From the NCBI GenBank assembly GCA_015486785.1, contig WFQZ01000317.1, positions 1 to 5,591 of the forward strand: a stretch of DNA of 5,591 nucleotides, read 5' to 3'. The stretch comes from Thermoflexales bacterium. Its GTDB lineage: Bacteria > Chloroflexota > Anaerolineae > B4-G1 > SLSP01. The position numbers and the translations under genes were made by a program. The notes beneath the pieces were generated by a model, which was given only the letters and a program-made list of their open reading frames with translations, did no database searches and was not told the origin of the DNA. Of this stretch, positions 1 to 5,225 are shown piece after piece; the stretch's first letter is position 1, and every line of letters begins with the position of its first letter.

Positions 1-134
1 CCTGGACGCCGCTCCCCACCCCGCCGCCGGTGGATTCAGCCGCGCCCACAGACTGGCCGGTGATCATCGCCCTGCTCCTGGAAGGGACGGCCTTGCTCCT
101 GGGACTGGCGGTCTTCCTGCGGCGCGGAGCTTGA
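1..134 (+). CDS. C-terminal end of a membrane-anchored protein (5' truncated)
   Basis: The gene runs in from the left edge; the first complete codon is at position 3 and TGA is at 132-134, leaving 43 residues. They begin with a proline- and threonine-rich linker (residues about 2-16) and continue into a hydrophobic stretch (about 19-38, VIIALLL...LLLGLAVFL) that ends in Arg-Arg-Gly-Ala. A linker, one transmembrane helix and a short positive tail suggest a C-terminal membrane anchor with the rest of the protein outside, or the last helix of a multispanning protein. The stop lies 3 bp before the glycosyltransferase start, and the Shine-Dalgarno GGAG (126-129) of that gene sits inside this one, so the two are probably cotranscribed and coupled. 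I do not recognise the family, and the catalytic or ligand part is outside the window. Confidence 0.6.
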   Translation, partial: WTPLPTPPPVDSAAPTDWPVIIALLLEGTALLLGLAVFLRRGA

Positions 135-137
135 GCG

Positions 138-887
138 ATGCTGGCCGCCGTCATCCTGACGCTCAACGAGGCGCGGCACATCACGGACTGCATCGCCAGC
201 CTCCACTGGGCCGATGCCGTCGTCGTGCTTGATAGCTACAGCGAGGACGCAACCGTCTCCCTGGCCCGCGCCGCCGGTGCGGAAGTGCTGCAACACCGCT
301 TCGAGAACTACTCCCGGCAACGCAACGTGGCCTTGGAGCACGTGCCCGCCGATTGGATCTTCTTCGTGGATGCCGACGAGCGGGCCACGCCCGCCGTAGC
401 CGCCGAAGTGCGCCAAGTCATCGGGCGGGACGAGGTGGGCTGGTGGATTCCGCGCCACAACTTGATCTTCGGGCATCGGATGCGCGGCGCGGGCTGGTGG
501 CCCGATTACCAACTGCGCCTTTTGCGGCGTGACCGCGCACACTACGATCCCACGAGAGCGGTTCACGAAGAAGCCGTCCTCGCAGGCGAAGCCGGATACC
601 TGCGCCAACCGCTCATCCATTACAACTACGACTCGCTGGCGCAATTCATCGCCAAACAGCGCAAGTACACCAACTACGCCATTGACATCCTGCGGCATAA
701 GGGCGTGCGTCCCCGCAGCTACACGCCCTACACGCAATTTGTCCGCCACGTCTGGTGGCGGTTCATCACCCTCCACGGCTGGCGCGACCACGGCTACGGG
801 CTGCTGCTTTCCCTGCTGATGGGCTACTACGAGTGGCAGACTTACCATCGCCTGTACCGCGAGCAGCGGGCAACAAAAAAGGCGTGA
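138..887 (+). CDS. Family 2 glycosyltransferase, WaaE/KdtX-like (GT-A fold)
   Basis: A complete 249-residue protein starts at ATG 138 with GGAG 8 bases upstream. It shows the GT2 series in order: strand and TLNEA at residues 8-12, DSYSED at 32-37 (the nucleotide-binding Asp position), QRNVAL at 61-66, and the metal-binding DxD as VDADE at 77-81. WWPDYQLRL follows at 120-128 and VHE at 142-144. This order matches the small single-domain group that includes the lipopolysaccharide-core transferase WaaE/KdtX. Such enzymes move a sugar from a nucleotide-sugar to a surface glycan or lipid acceptor on the cytoplasmic face of the membrane. The aromatic, basic C-terminal part (about 165-240, with WWRF and GYYEW) may bind the membrane. 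The donor and acceptor cannot be read from sequence. The name reflects family resemblance only, since a Chloroflexota host would probably lack classical LPS. The last codons form part of the downstream terminator. Confidence 0.88.
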   Translation: MLAAVILTLNEARHITDCIASLHWADAVVVLDSYSEDATVSLARAAGAEVLQHRFENYSRQRNVALEHVPADWIFFVDADERATPAVAAEVRQVIGRDEVGWWIPRHNLIFGHRMRGAGWWPDYQLRLLRRDRAHYDPTRAVHEEAVLAGEAGYLRQPLIHYNYDSLAQFIAKQRKYTNYAIDILRHKGVRPRSYTPYTQFVRHVWWRFITLHGWRDHGYGLLLSLLMGYYEWQTYHRLYREQRATKKA

Positions 888-910
888 CCTCGCGGCCACG
901 CCTTTTGTTT
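875..910. terminator. Bidirectional intrinsic terminator between the glycosyltransferase and groEL
   Basis: The stem is GGCGTGACC (881-889), the loop TCGC (890-893) and the other arm GGCCACGCC (894-902). A-rich sequence flanks the left side (875-880) and TTTTGTTT the right side (903-910), so either strand gives a hairpin followed by U residues. In the minus-strand RNA every stem position pairs, one as G-U, and six U residues follow directly. In the plus-strand RNA that position is an A-C mismatch and four U residues follow. The element should therefore stop groEL transcription better than glycosyltransferase transcription. The glycosyltransferase TGA (885-887) lies inside the left arm. The groEL stop is about 17 bases from the hairpin arm-plus-tail. 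Confidence 0.85.
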
Positions 911-926
911 ATCACAAACGGAACGT

Positions 927-2579
927 TTAGTACATTCCACCCATTCCGCCCATTCCGCCCGCGCCACCGGCAGGAGCTGGAGGTTCGGGTTCGGGGATGT
1001 CGGTAATCAACGCCTCGGTGCTCAGCACCATCGCCGCCACCGAAGCCGCGTTCAACAACGCGCCACGGGTCACCTTCACCGGGTCAATGATGCCGTTTTC
1101 CAGCATGTCCACGTACTCACCGGTCATAACGTTGTACCCGATGTGCTTGTTCTGTTGCTCTTGCTGCGCCCGTTGAATCTCGGACAGGATCACCGCGCCG
1201 TCTTGCCCGGCGTTCTGAGCAATGCGCCGCACCGGCATCAGCAACGCCTGGCGCACGATCTCCACACCGGCTTGCTCTTCGGAATACTCCATCGTCAGGT
1301 CATCCAACGCCTTCGCGGCATTGAGCAGCGCCACACCACCACCGGGGACGATGCCCTCTTCCACCGCCGCGCGGGTCGCGCTCAGCGCGTCTTCCACACG
1401 GTGCTTCTTTTCCTTCAACTCGGTCTCGGTGGCCGCACCCACACGGATGATCGCCACACCACCGGCCAGCTTCGCCAGCCGCTCTTGCAGCTTCTCGCGG
1501 TCATAATCGGAGGTGGAGTGCTCGATCTCGGCCTTGATCTGCTCCATCCGCGCCTTGATCATCTGCTCCTCACCCTTGCCGTTGACAATGGTGGTCTCGT
1601 TCTTGGTGGAAATGACCTTATCGGCCCGCCCCAGGTCGCTGAGCTGCGCGTTTTCCAGCTTGCGCCCTTCTTCCTCGGTGATCACGTGCCCGCCGGTCAA
1701 CACGGCGATGTCTTGCAGCATAGCCTTGCGGCGGTCACCGAAGCCCGGTGCCTTCACCGCCAGCACGTTCAGCAGACCACGCAGCTTGTTCACCACCAGG
1801 GTCGCCAACGCTTCCCCGTCCACGTCCTCGGCGATGATCACCAAGTTGCGGGTGCCTTTCTGCAACAGCTTCTCCAGGATCGGCCCCAGGTCTTGCACGG
1901 CGGAGATTTTCTTATCGTGGATCAGAATGTAAGCATCCTCAATCACCGCTTCCATAGATTCGGCATTGGTGATGAAATAAGGGCTGATGTAACCACGGTC
2001 AAATTGCATACCTTCCACGTACTCGGTCTCGAACTCCAGCCCCTTGGATTCCTCCACCGTGATGACGCCGTCTTTCCCGACGTTGCTCATCACATCGGCG
2101 ATCAGCTTGCCGATAGAGCGATCCTGCGCGGAAATGGCAGCCACATCGGCGATCCCTTCTTCGCCTTCCACCGGCACGGCGATGTTCTTCAGCTCTGCCG
2201 CAACCTTCTCCGCAGCGGTCAGAATCCCCTTCTTGAGCAGCATAGGATTCGCACCGGCGGCCACGTTGCGCAAACCGGCCTCAATGAACATGTGGGCCAA
2301 CAGCGTCGCCGTGGTCGTGCCGTCACCGGCAATATCGTTGGTCTTGGTGGCGGCCTCTTTGAGCAATTGCGCGCCCATATTTTCAAACGGGTCTTCCAAC
2401 TCGATTTCTTTCGCCACGGTCACGCCGTCGTGGGTGATGGTGGGGGCACCCCACTTCTTATCCAACGCCACGTTGCGGCCCTTCGGCCCCAAAGTCGTGA
2501 TCACGGCTTCCGCCAAAACGTCCATCCCTGCCTTCAACGCTGCACGGGCATCGCTCCCGAACTTCAATTGTTTAGCCAT
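927..2579 (-). CDS. groL: Chaperonin GroEL (Cpn60, 60 kDa subunit)
   Basis: GroEL forms the cytoplasmic double heptameric ring that encloses non-native proteins and folds them using ATP and the GroES lid. The protein is 550 residues, the usual length. I chose ATG 2579 (MAKQLKF, the standard start) over an in-frame start 24 bases upstream because AGGAG lies 7 bases before it and the extra residues are non-family. ATPase residues are in place with an offset of one from E. coli: D51 (HDGVTV), GDGTTT at 85-90 with D86, and D397 (VEDAL). The family signature AAVEEGIVPGGG is at 404-415. The apical domain spans roughly 190-375. The tail is PEPEPPAPAGGA followed by three GGM units and a terminal Tyr. 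It lies 47 bp after groES in the same operon, under the double CIRCE promoter, and ends at the shared terminator. Confidence 0.98.
   Translation of the reverse strand: MAKQLKFGSDARAALKAGMDVLAEAVITTLGPKGRNVALDKKWGAPTITHDGVTVAKEIELEDPFENMGAQLLKEAATKTNDIAGDGTTTATLLAHMFIEAGLRNVAAGANPMLLKKGILTAAEKVAAELKNIAVPVEGEEGIADVAAISAQDRSIGKLIADVMSNVGKDGVITVEESKGLEFETEYVEGMQFDRGYISPYFITNAESMEAVIEDAYILIHDKKISAVQDLGPILEKLLQKGTRNLVIIAEDVDGEALATLVVNKLRGLLNVLAVKAPGFGDRRKAMLQDIAVLTGGHVITEEEGRKLENAQLSDLGRADKVISTKNETTIVNGKGEEQMIKARMEQIKAEIEHSTSDYDREKLQERLAKLAGGVAIIRVGAATETELKEKKHRVEDALSATRAAVEEGIVPGGGVALLNAAKALDDLTMEYSEEQAGVEIVRQALLMPVRRIAQNAGQDGAVILSEIQRAQQEQQNKHIGYNVMTGEYVDMLENGIIDPVKVTRGALLNAASVAAMVLSTEALITDIPEPEPPAPAGGAGGMGGMGGMY
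933..959 (-). repeat. Three 9-bp tandem repeats coding the GroEL GGM tail
   Basis: Three adjacent 9-base units, read on the plus strand as CATTCCACC (933-941), CATTCCGCC (942-950) and CATTCCGCC (951-959), encode Gly-Gly-Met three times at the end of GroEL. Two units are identical and one differs by a single base. The flexible GGM tail projects into the folding chamber in group I chaperonins. The repeat is part of the gene, not an independent element. Confidence 0.85.
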
Positions 2580-2586
2580 AGTTCCT

Positions 2587-2592
2587 CTCCTT
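2587..2592 (-). promoter_or_regulatory. Ribosome binding site fixing the groEL start
   Basis: Read on the minus strand this is AAGGAG, followed by 7 bases (AGGAACT) and ATG at 2579. It selects the MAKQLKF start. The in-frame codon at 2601-2603 lies upstream of this site and would add MERKRRGT, which is not part of GroEL. Confidence 0.8.
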
Positions 2593-2626
2593 TTTCTTTC
2601 CAAAGATAGGTTTGATTAAGTCGGGC

Positions 2627-2932
2627 TTACGCCTCGATCACACCGAGAATGTCATCCTCGCGCAAAACCAACAACTCTTTCCCTTCACGGGTCTTGAACG
2701 TCGTGCCGGAGTATTTGGCGTAGAGAACCACGTCGCCAACCCGCACCCCGATGACGTTGCCGTCCTCATCTTCGCTTTCCACGTCCGGGCCAATGGCGAG
2801 CACCTTGCCCTGTTGCGGCTTTTCCTTGGCCGTATCGGGCAGCACCAACTTCCCACCGGCAAATGTCGTTTCCTCTTCCTCGATAGGTTCAATAACCACA
2901 CGATCACTCAAGGGACGAATCTTGACACTCAT
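2627..2932 (-). CDS. groS: Co-chaperonin GroES (Cpn10)
   Basis: GroES is the heptameric lid that closes the GroEL chamber. The product is 101 residues, slightly longer than the usual 95-97. It opens with IRPLSDRVVIEP. The mobile loop follows at about 17-36, with the hydrophobic triad L29-V30-L31 before PDTAKEKPQ. QGKVLAIGPD is at 41-50, DVVLYAKYSGT at 67-77, and the terminal ILGVIE is at 95-100. The extra length appears to be the acidic segment VESEDEDGN at 51-59, in or near the roof hairpin. ATG 2932 is preceded by GGAGG at a 6-base gap (2938-2944 region). It is the first gene of the groESL operon, with a leader of about 70 bases that contains the proximal CIRCE. Confidence 0.97.
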   Translation of the reverse strand: MSVKIRPLSDRVVIEPIEEEETTFAGGKLVLPDTAKEKPQQGKVLAIGPDVESEDEDGNVIGVRVGDVVLYAKYSGTTFKTREGKELLVLREDDILGVIEA

Positions 2933-2971
2933 ACTGTACCTCCGTTTTGTGATTTGAATGCTTTGGAATGT

Positions 2972-2998
2972 TTAGCACTCGCGCGAGGCAAGTGCTAA
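2972..2998 (-). promoter_or_regulatory. CIRCE operator 1 (HrcA site) in the groES leader
   Basis: This is a 9-9-9 inverted repeat: TTAGCACTC (2972-2980), a 9-base spacer, and AAGTGCTAA (2990-2998). The consensus is TTAGCACTC-N9-GAGTGCTAA, and only one arm position differs (A for G at 2990). It starts about 5 bases after the predicted groES transcription start and ends 39 bases before the start codon. CIRCE is the known binding site of the heat-shock repressor HrcA, which GroEL activity keeps functional, so this should give repression at normal temperature and release on heat shock. In the RNA it can form a leader hairpin. Confidence 0.95.
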
Positions 2999-3009
2999 GT
3001 TACGCCGAA

Positions 3010-3037
3010 ATAATAGCATAACCCGTGATCTTGTCAA
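3010..3037 (-). promoter_or_regulatory. groESL promoter, housekeeping sigma type with extended -10
   Basis: On the minus strand the -35 is TTGACA (3032-3037), a perfect consensus match. A 16-base spacer follows, then TATTAT (3010-3015), with TGC immediately before the -10 as an extended element. Transcription should start near 3002-3004. The first three -35 bases lie inside the left arm of CIRCE 2, and CIRCE 1 starts a few bases after the predicted start point, so the promoter is bracketed by two repressor sites. The strong match fits a gene whose output is set by repressor release rather than by an alternative sigma factor. Confidence 0.88.
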
Positions 3038-3061
3038 GCACTCTCAGGGCGAGAGTGCTAG
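3035..3061 (-). promoter_or_regulatory. CIRCE operator 2 (HrcA site), overlapping the -35 box and the end of miaA
   Basis: The left arm is CAAGCACTC (3035-3043), then a 9-base spacer, then the right arm GAGTGCTAG (3053-3061). The core AGCACTC-N9-GAGTGCT is perfectly symmetric, and only outer bases differ from the CIRCE consensus. It covers the start of the groESL -35 box and all of the miaA stop codon (3058-3060). Its centre (3048) is 63 bp from the centre of CIRCE 1 (2985), about six turns of B-DNA. HrcA binding here should block polymerase directly and could also act as a roadblock to transcription coming from miaA. Confidence 0.92.
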
Positions 3062-3972
3062 AATTGTGCGGGGAGCAGCGTCCGCGCCGCCGGAAGAGGG
3101 TCCTGGGCGGCGTCCAGCCAATGGATGTCGGGGGCGTGGGGGCGAAACCAGGCGTATTGCCGCCTGATGAAAGCGTGCGTATCCAGTTGGATGCGCTCGG
3201 CGACTTCCTCCAGCGTGGCGCGGCCTTCCAGGTAGGGCCGAAATTGGATGTAGCCTAGGCCGGACATCGCGGGCAAGTCCCAGGTGTACCCTCGCTCCAG
3301 CAGCCCTCGGACTTCCTGCAACAAGCCCGCCTGCAACATCGCCGTGACGCGGGCATCGGCGCGAGCGTACAACGCCTCCCGCGCCATCGTCAAGCCGATC
3401 TGCACCACCTCGTAGGGCGGCGGGACGCGCCGCCGCTGGGCGGAGAATGGCCGCCCGCTCTTGAGCGTCACCTCCAGCGCACGGATCACCCGCCGCAGGT
3501 TACGGCGATCAATGAACGACGCCGCCTCCGGGTCCAGCGACATCAACCGCGCCCACAAGGCTTGCGGATCACGTGCCGCCTGCGCTTCCAACTCCGCCCG
3601 CAAGGCCGCATCGGGCGGCACTTCGGGGACTTGCCAGCCCTGCACCAACGCCCGCACATACTGCCCCGTCCCGCCGACGAGCAACGGCAGCTTGCCCCGC
3701 GCCGCCACCTCGGCGATGGCCGCCCGCGCCAGGCGCAAGTACCGCGCCAGGCTGACCGGATCATCCGGGTCGGCCACGTCAATCAGGTGATGAGGCACTG
3801 TGCGCCGCTCCTGTGCGGTGGGCTTGGCCGTGCCGATGTCCATGTAGCGGTAAAGCTGCCGCGAGTCCGCCGAAATGACCTCCACGGGGAACGTCTGGGC
3901 CAGGCGCAAAGCCAGCGTCGTCTTGCCCACCGCCGTCGGCCCCACGATGACCACCAGCGGGAGCTTGCTCAT
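3058..3972 (-). CDS. miaA: tRNA dimethylallyltransferase MiaA
   Basis: MiaA transfers a dimethylallyl group from DMAPP to N6 of A37, next to the anticodon of tRNAs reading UNN codons, giving i6A. The protein has 304 residues, typical for the family. Motifs in order are the P-loop-like GPTAVGKT (11-18), SADSRQLYRYMDIGTAKP (34-51) with the catalytic-region Asp36, HHLID (61-65), GGTGQYVRAL (100-109), NLRRVIRALEV (158-168), SGLGYIQ (237-243) and RRQYAWFR (270-277). ATG 3972 was chosen because AGGAGG lies 7 bases upstream and homology begins there. The reading frame stays open a further 80 codons upstream but gives low-complexity sequence. The start overlaps the stop of the HD gene in ATGA (4 bp), indicating coupled translation. 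The TAG stop sits inside CIRCE 2. No terminator is seen between it and groES, 126 bp away. Confidence 0.95.
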   Translation of the reverse strand: MSKLPLVVIVGPTAVGKTTLALRLAQTFPVEVISADSRQLYRYMDIGTAKPTAQERRTVPHHLIDVADPDDPVSLARYLRLARAAIAEVAARGKLPLLVGGTGQYVRALVQGWQVPEVPPDAALRAELEAQAARDPQALWARLMSLDPEAASFIDRRNLRRVIRALEVTLKSGRPFSAQRRRVPPPYEVVQIGLTMAREALYARADARVTAMLQAGLLQEVRGLLERGYTWDLPAMSGLGYIQFRPYLEGRATLEEVAERIQLDTHAFIRRQYAWFRPHAPDIHWLDAAQDPLPAARTLLPAQF

Positions 3973-4472
3973 TCGTCGGCCTCCTGGAGTGCTTGCAGCA
4001 GCGGATCGCTCGGCGCAGGGTCGTGGTGGCGGCGGATGAGCGAGACGACCCGCTCCGAGGCCCCGGCCTCCTGCGCCATCGCCGCGCCCCACGCGGGATG
4101 CTGCACGCGGATCACGAAGCTGCGCCGCCAGCCGCGCGGCTCGCCTGCCGCCCAGCGGGACGCCAGCCGGGGCGCGAAGTGCTCCATCAGCACCGCCAAC
4201 ACCCGCTCCCACAGGCGCGGCGGCGCGAGGGCCTTCCCCGCGTCGTGGAGCAAGGCCGCCGTGAGCAAATCCGGGTCGTGCCAGCCGCGCCGCTCCAGCG
4301 TGCGGCAGACGGCGATGCAGTGAAGCCGATCCACGCGCGACATGCGCTTGAAAACGCGGCGCAGCGCGGGCGATAATCGCGCCGCCGCATAAGCCTCGTC
4401 CACCGGCGAGACCATGTCCCGCACGGTGCGGAAAAACTGCGTCACCCGATACGCAGCCCGCGCAGCTACCAT
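3969..4472 (-). CDS. HD-domain metal-dependent phosphohydrolase-like protein
   Basis: This is a small predicted cytoplasmic protein of 167 residues with an HD-superfamily core. Putative metal ligands are H51 (RLHCIAV), H76-D77 (LLHDAGK), H125 (QHPAWGA), H149/H150 with D151 (RRHHD) and D166 (QEAD, one residue before the end). The set resembles the His-rich HD/HDIG pattern, so metal binding and phosphohydrolase activity, for example on a nucleotide, are likely. The substrate cannot be inferred. The extra histidines recall HD-GYP-type or di-iron HD enzymes, but no GYP motif is present. I prefer ATG 4472, which overlaps the protease stop in ATGGTAG with GGGTGG close upstream. A TTG codon at 4526 would extend it by 18 residues deep into the protease gene. 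It overlaps miaA by 4 bp at its end. Confidence 0.8.
   Translation of the reverse strand: MVAARAAYRVTQFFRTVRDMVSPVDEAYAAARLSPALRRVFKRMSRVDRLHCIAVCRTLERRGWHDPDLLTAALLHDAGKALAPPRLWERVLAVLMEHFAPRLASRWAAGEPRGWRRSFVIRVQHPAWGAAMAQEAGASERVVSLIRRHHDPAPSDPLLQALQEADE
3980..3985 (-). promoter_or_regulatory. Ribosome binding site fixing the miaA start
   Basis: On the minus strand this is AGGAGG, 7 bases before ATG 3972, and it lies within the last codons of the HD gene. It is the main reason to start MiaA at MSKLPLVV rather than farther upstream in the same open frame. Confidence 0.85.
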
Positions 4473-5116
4473 CCCCACCCTAGGTACAGCGAGAGCAGCC
4501 CGTTCACCACCGGCGAGACCATCCAAGAAACCAGGTCCAGCCCTATGGACGGCAGCACGAAGAACACGACCAACAGCAGGTAAGGCGCAATCGGTTCCAG
4601 GCTGACGATGAAATCGCCGACGCGCGGCGCGGCGACGCCTACAAGAATCCTCGCTCCATCCAGCGGCGGGATGGGGATCAGGTTGAACACGGCCAAGCTG
4701 ATGTTGATCGCCGCGATCCAGAACAATAAATTCAACACCTTGTCCCCCACGTTCGGCGATAGATGCGCCAGCAACCCCAGGTGGATAGGCAGCACGAAGA
4801 TCGCCGCCAAGATGAGGTTAGATAACGGCCCGGCGAAGGCCGTGATCGCCATGCCCACGCGGGGATTGGAAACGCGGCGCATCTTGTAGGGATTGACCCG
4901 CGCCGCACGGCCCCAGCCCCAGCCGGAAAACAGGATCATCAGCGAGCCGAACGGGTCCCAGTGCGTCATGGGATTCAGATTGAGCCGCCCTTCCTGCTCC
5001 GGCGTGGGATCGCCCAGCAGGGAAGCAACCCAACAGTGCGCCCATTCGTGAATCGGGATACACAGCAACAGGACAATCAAGCGTCCCACTAAAACATCCG
5101 GTGACATATTGAACAT
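4466..5116 (-). CDS. M50 family membrane zinc metalloprotease (site-2-protease-like)
   Basis: This is an integral membrane protein of 216 residues. The zinc motif HEWAH is at 23-27 inside the first hydrophobic segment. The partner motif NLIPIPPLDG is at 145-154, with D153 as the likely third zinc ligand. GPLSN at 96-100 is the conserved turn of a middle helix. Further hydrophobic segments lie at about 88-117, 127-147 and 178-212. It has no PDZ or CBS domain, so it belongs to the compact stand-alone M50 group (YwhC/Rv-type homologues) rather than RseP. The family cuts transmembrane or membrane-proximal substrates, but the target here is unknown. ATG 5116 has an ideal AAGGAGG 7 bases upstream; Met4 is a less likely start. 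It is first in the overlapping protease-HD-miaA operon, and its stop overlaps the HD start by 7 bp. Confidence 0.92.
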   Translation of the reverse strand: MFNMSPDVLVGRLIVLLLCIPIHEWAHCWVASLLGDPTPEQEGRLNLNPMTHWDPFGSLMILFSGWGWGRAARVNPYKMRRVSNPRVGMAITAFAGPLSNLILAAIFVLPIHLGLLAHLSPNVGDKVLNLLFWIAAINISLAVFNLIPIPPLDGARILVGVAAPRVGDFIVSLEPIAPYLLLVVFFVLPSIGLDLVSWMVSPVVNGLLSLYLGWGW

Positions 5117-5123
5117 CGGTTGG

Positions 5124-5130
5124 CCTCCTT
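5124..5130 (-). promoter_or_regulatory. Strong ribosome binding site of the M50 protease gene
   Basis: Read on the minus strand this is AAGGAGG, a full anti-Shine-Dalgarno match, 7 bases before ATG 5116. It begins only 6 bases after the foot of the leader hairpin (5137-5169) and sits in an AU-rich, presumably unpaired, gap. Confidence 0.85.
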
Positions 5131-5136
5131 AATTTA

Positions 5137-5169
5137 AGGTGCGACGCACTTCAAAAGTGCGCCGCACCT
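5137..5169 (-). repeat. Near-perfect 33-nt hairpin (15-bp arms, 3-base loop) in the M50 leader
   Basis: The arms are AGGTGCGACGCACTT (5137-5151) and AAGTGCGCCGCACCT (5155-5169), with CAA between them. One position does not match as DNA. In the minus-strand RNA that position is a G-U pair, so the stem is continuous over 15 bp. Each arm is itself a palindrome of the form GTGCG-N-CGCAC (5139-5149 and 5157-5167), 18 bp apart centre to centre. It lies between the predicted promoter and the ribosome binding site. It could stabilise the mRNA 5' end, end transcription coming from the transposase (only a weak TTAAATT follows), act as a double operator, or be a dispersed REP-like element. The sequence alone does not decide. 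Confidence 0.75.
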
Positions 5170-5178
5170 CTACAACCA

Positions 5179-5187
5179 ATTATAACA
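5179..5187 (-). promoter_or_regulatory. Extended -10 promoter for the M50-HD-miaA operon
   Basis: On the minus strand TGT-TATAAT gives a perfect -10 hexamer (5179-5184) with the TGN extension (5185-5187). No good -35 hexamer is visible 16-19 bases upstream (the sequence there is CCCTCG or similar), consistent with an extended -10 promoter. Transcription would begin near 5172, just before the 33-nt hairpin. It lies 38 bp downstream of the transposase stop, so part of this promoter could come from the insertion sequence end. Confidence 0.65.
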
Positions 5188-5225
5188 TCAGCGAGGAGCG
5201 GCGAGGGTTCGGCCAAACGAGAGCG

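Noticed and set aside
36..899. 287-codon minus-strand open frame opposite the glycosyltransferase
   Set aside because: It is a high-GC antisense frame with no ribosome site or motif. The plus strand holds a complete GT2 enzyme, and this frame runs through the terminator hairpin.
1143..2609. 488-codon plus-strand open frame opposite groEL
   Set aside because: It is the antisense shadow of groEL. The translation is His/Leu/Gln-rich with no family motifs, while the minus strand encodes a complete, motif-perfect GroEL.
3973..4212. 80-residue N-terminal extension of MiaA
   Set aside because: The extension is Gly/Ala/Arg low-complexity sequence lying over the HD gene. MiaA homology and AGGAGG both point to ATG 3972.
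3562..4323. 253-codon plus-strand open frame across miaA and the HD gene
   Set aside because: Its composition is Arg/His/Pro-rich as expected for an antisense frame in GC-rich DNA, and it spans two genuine overlapping genes on the other strand.
4473..4526. Upstream TTG start for the HD protein
   Set aside because: It would add 18 residues inside the protease gene with a weak start codon. ATG 4472 gives the usual short stop-start overlap. The choice is not certain.
5137..5169. Leader hairpin as a CIRCE element, because it contains GCACTT and AAGTGC
   Set aside because: The loop is 3 bases rather than 9 and the arms do not match TTAGCACTC/GAGTGCTAA beyond a few bases.
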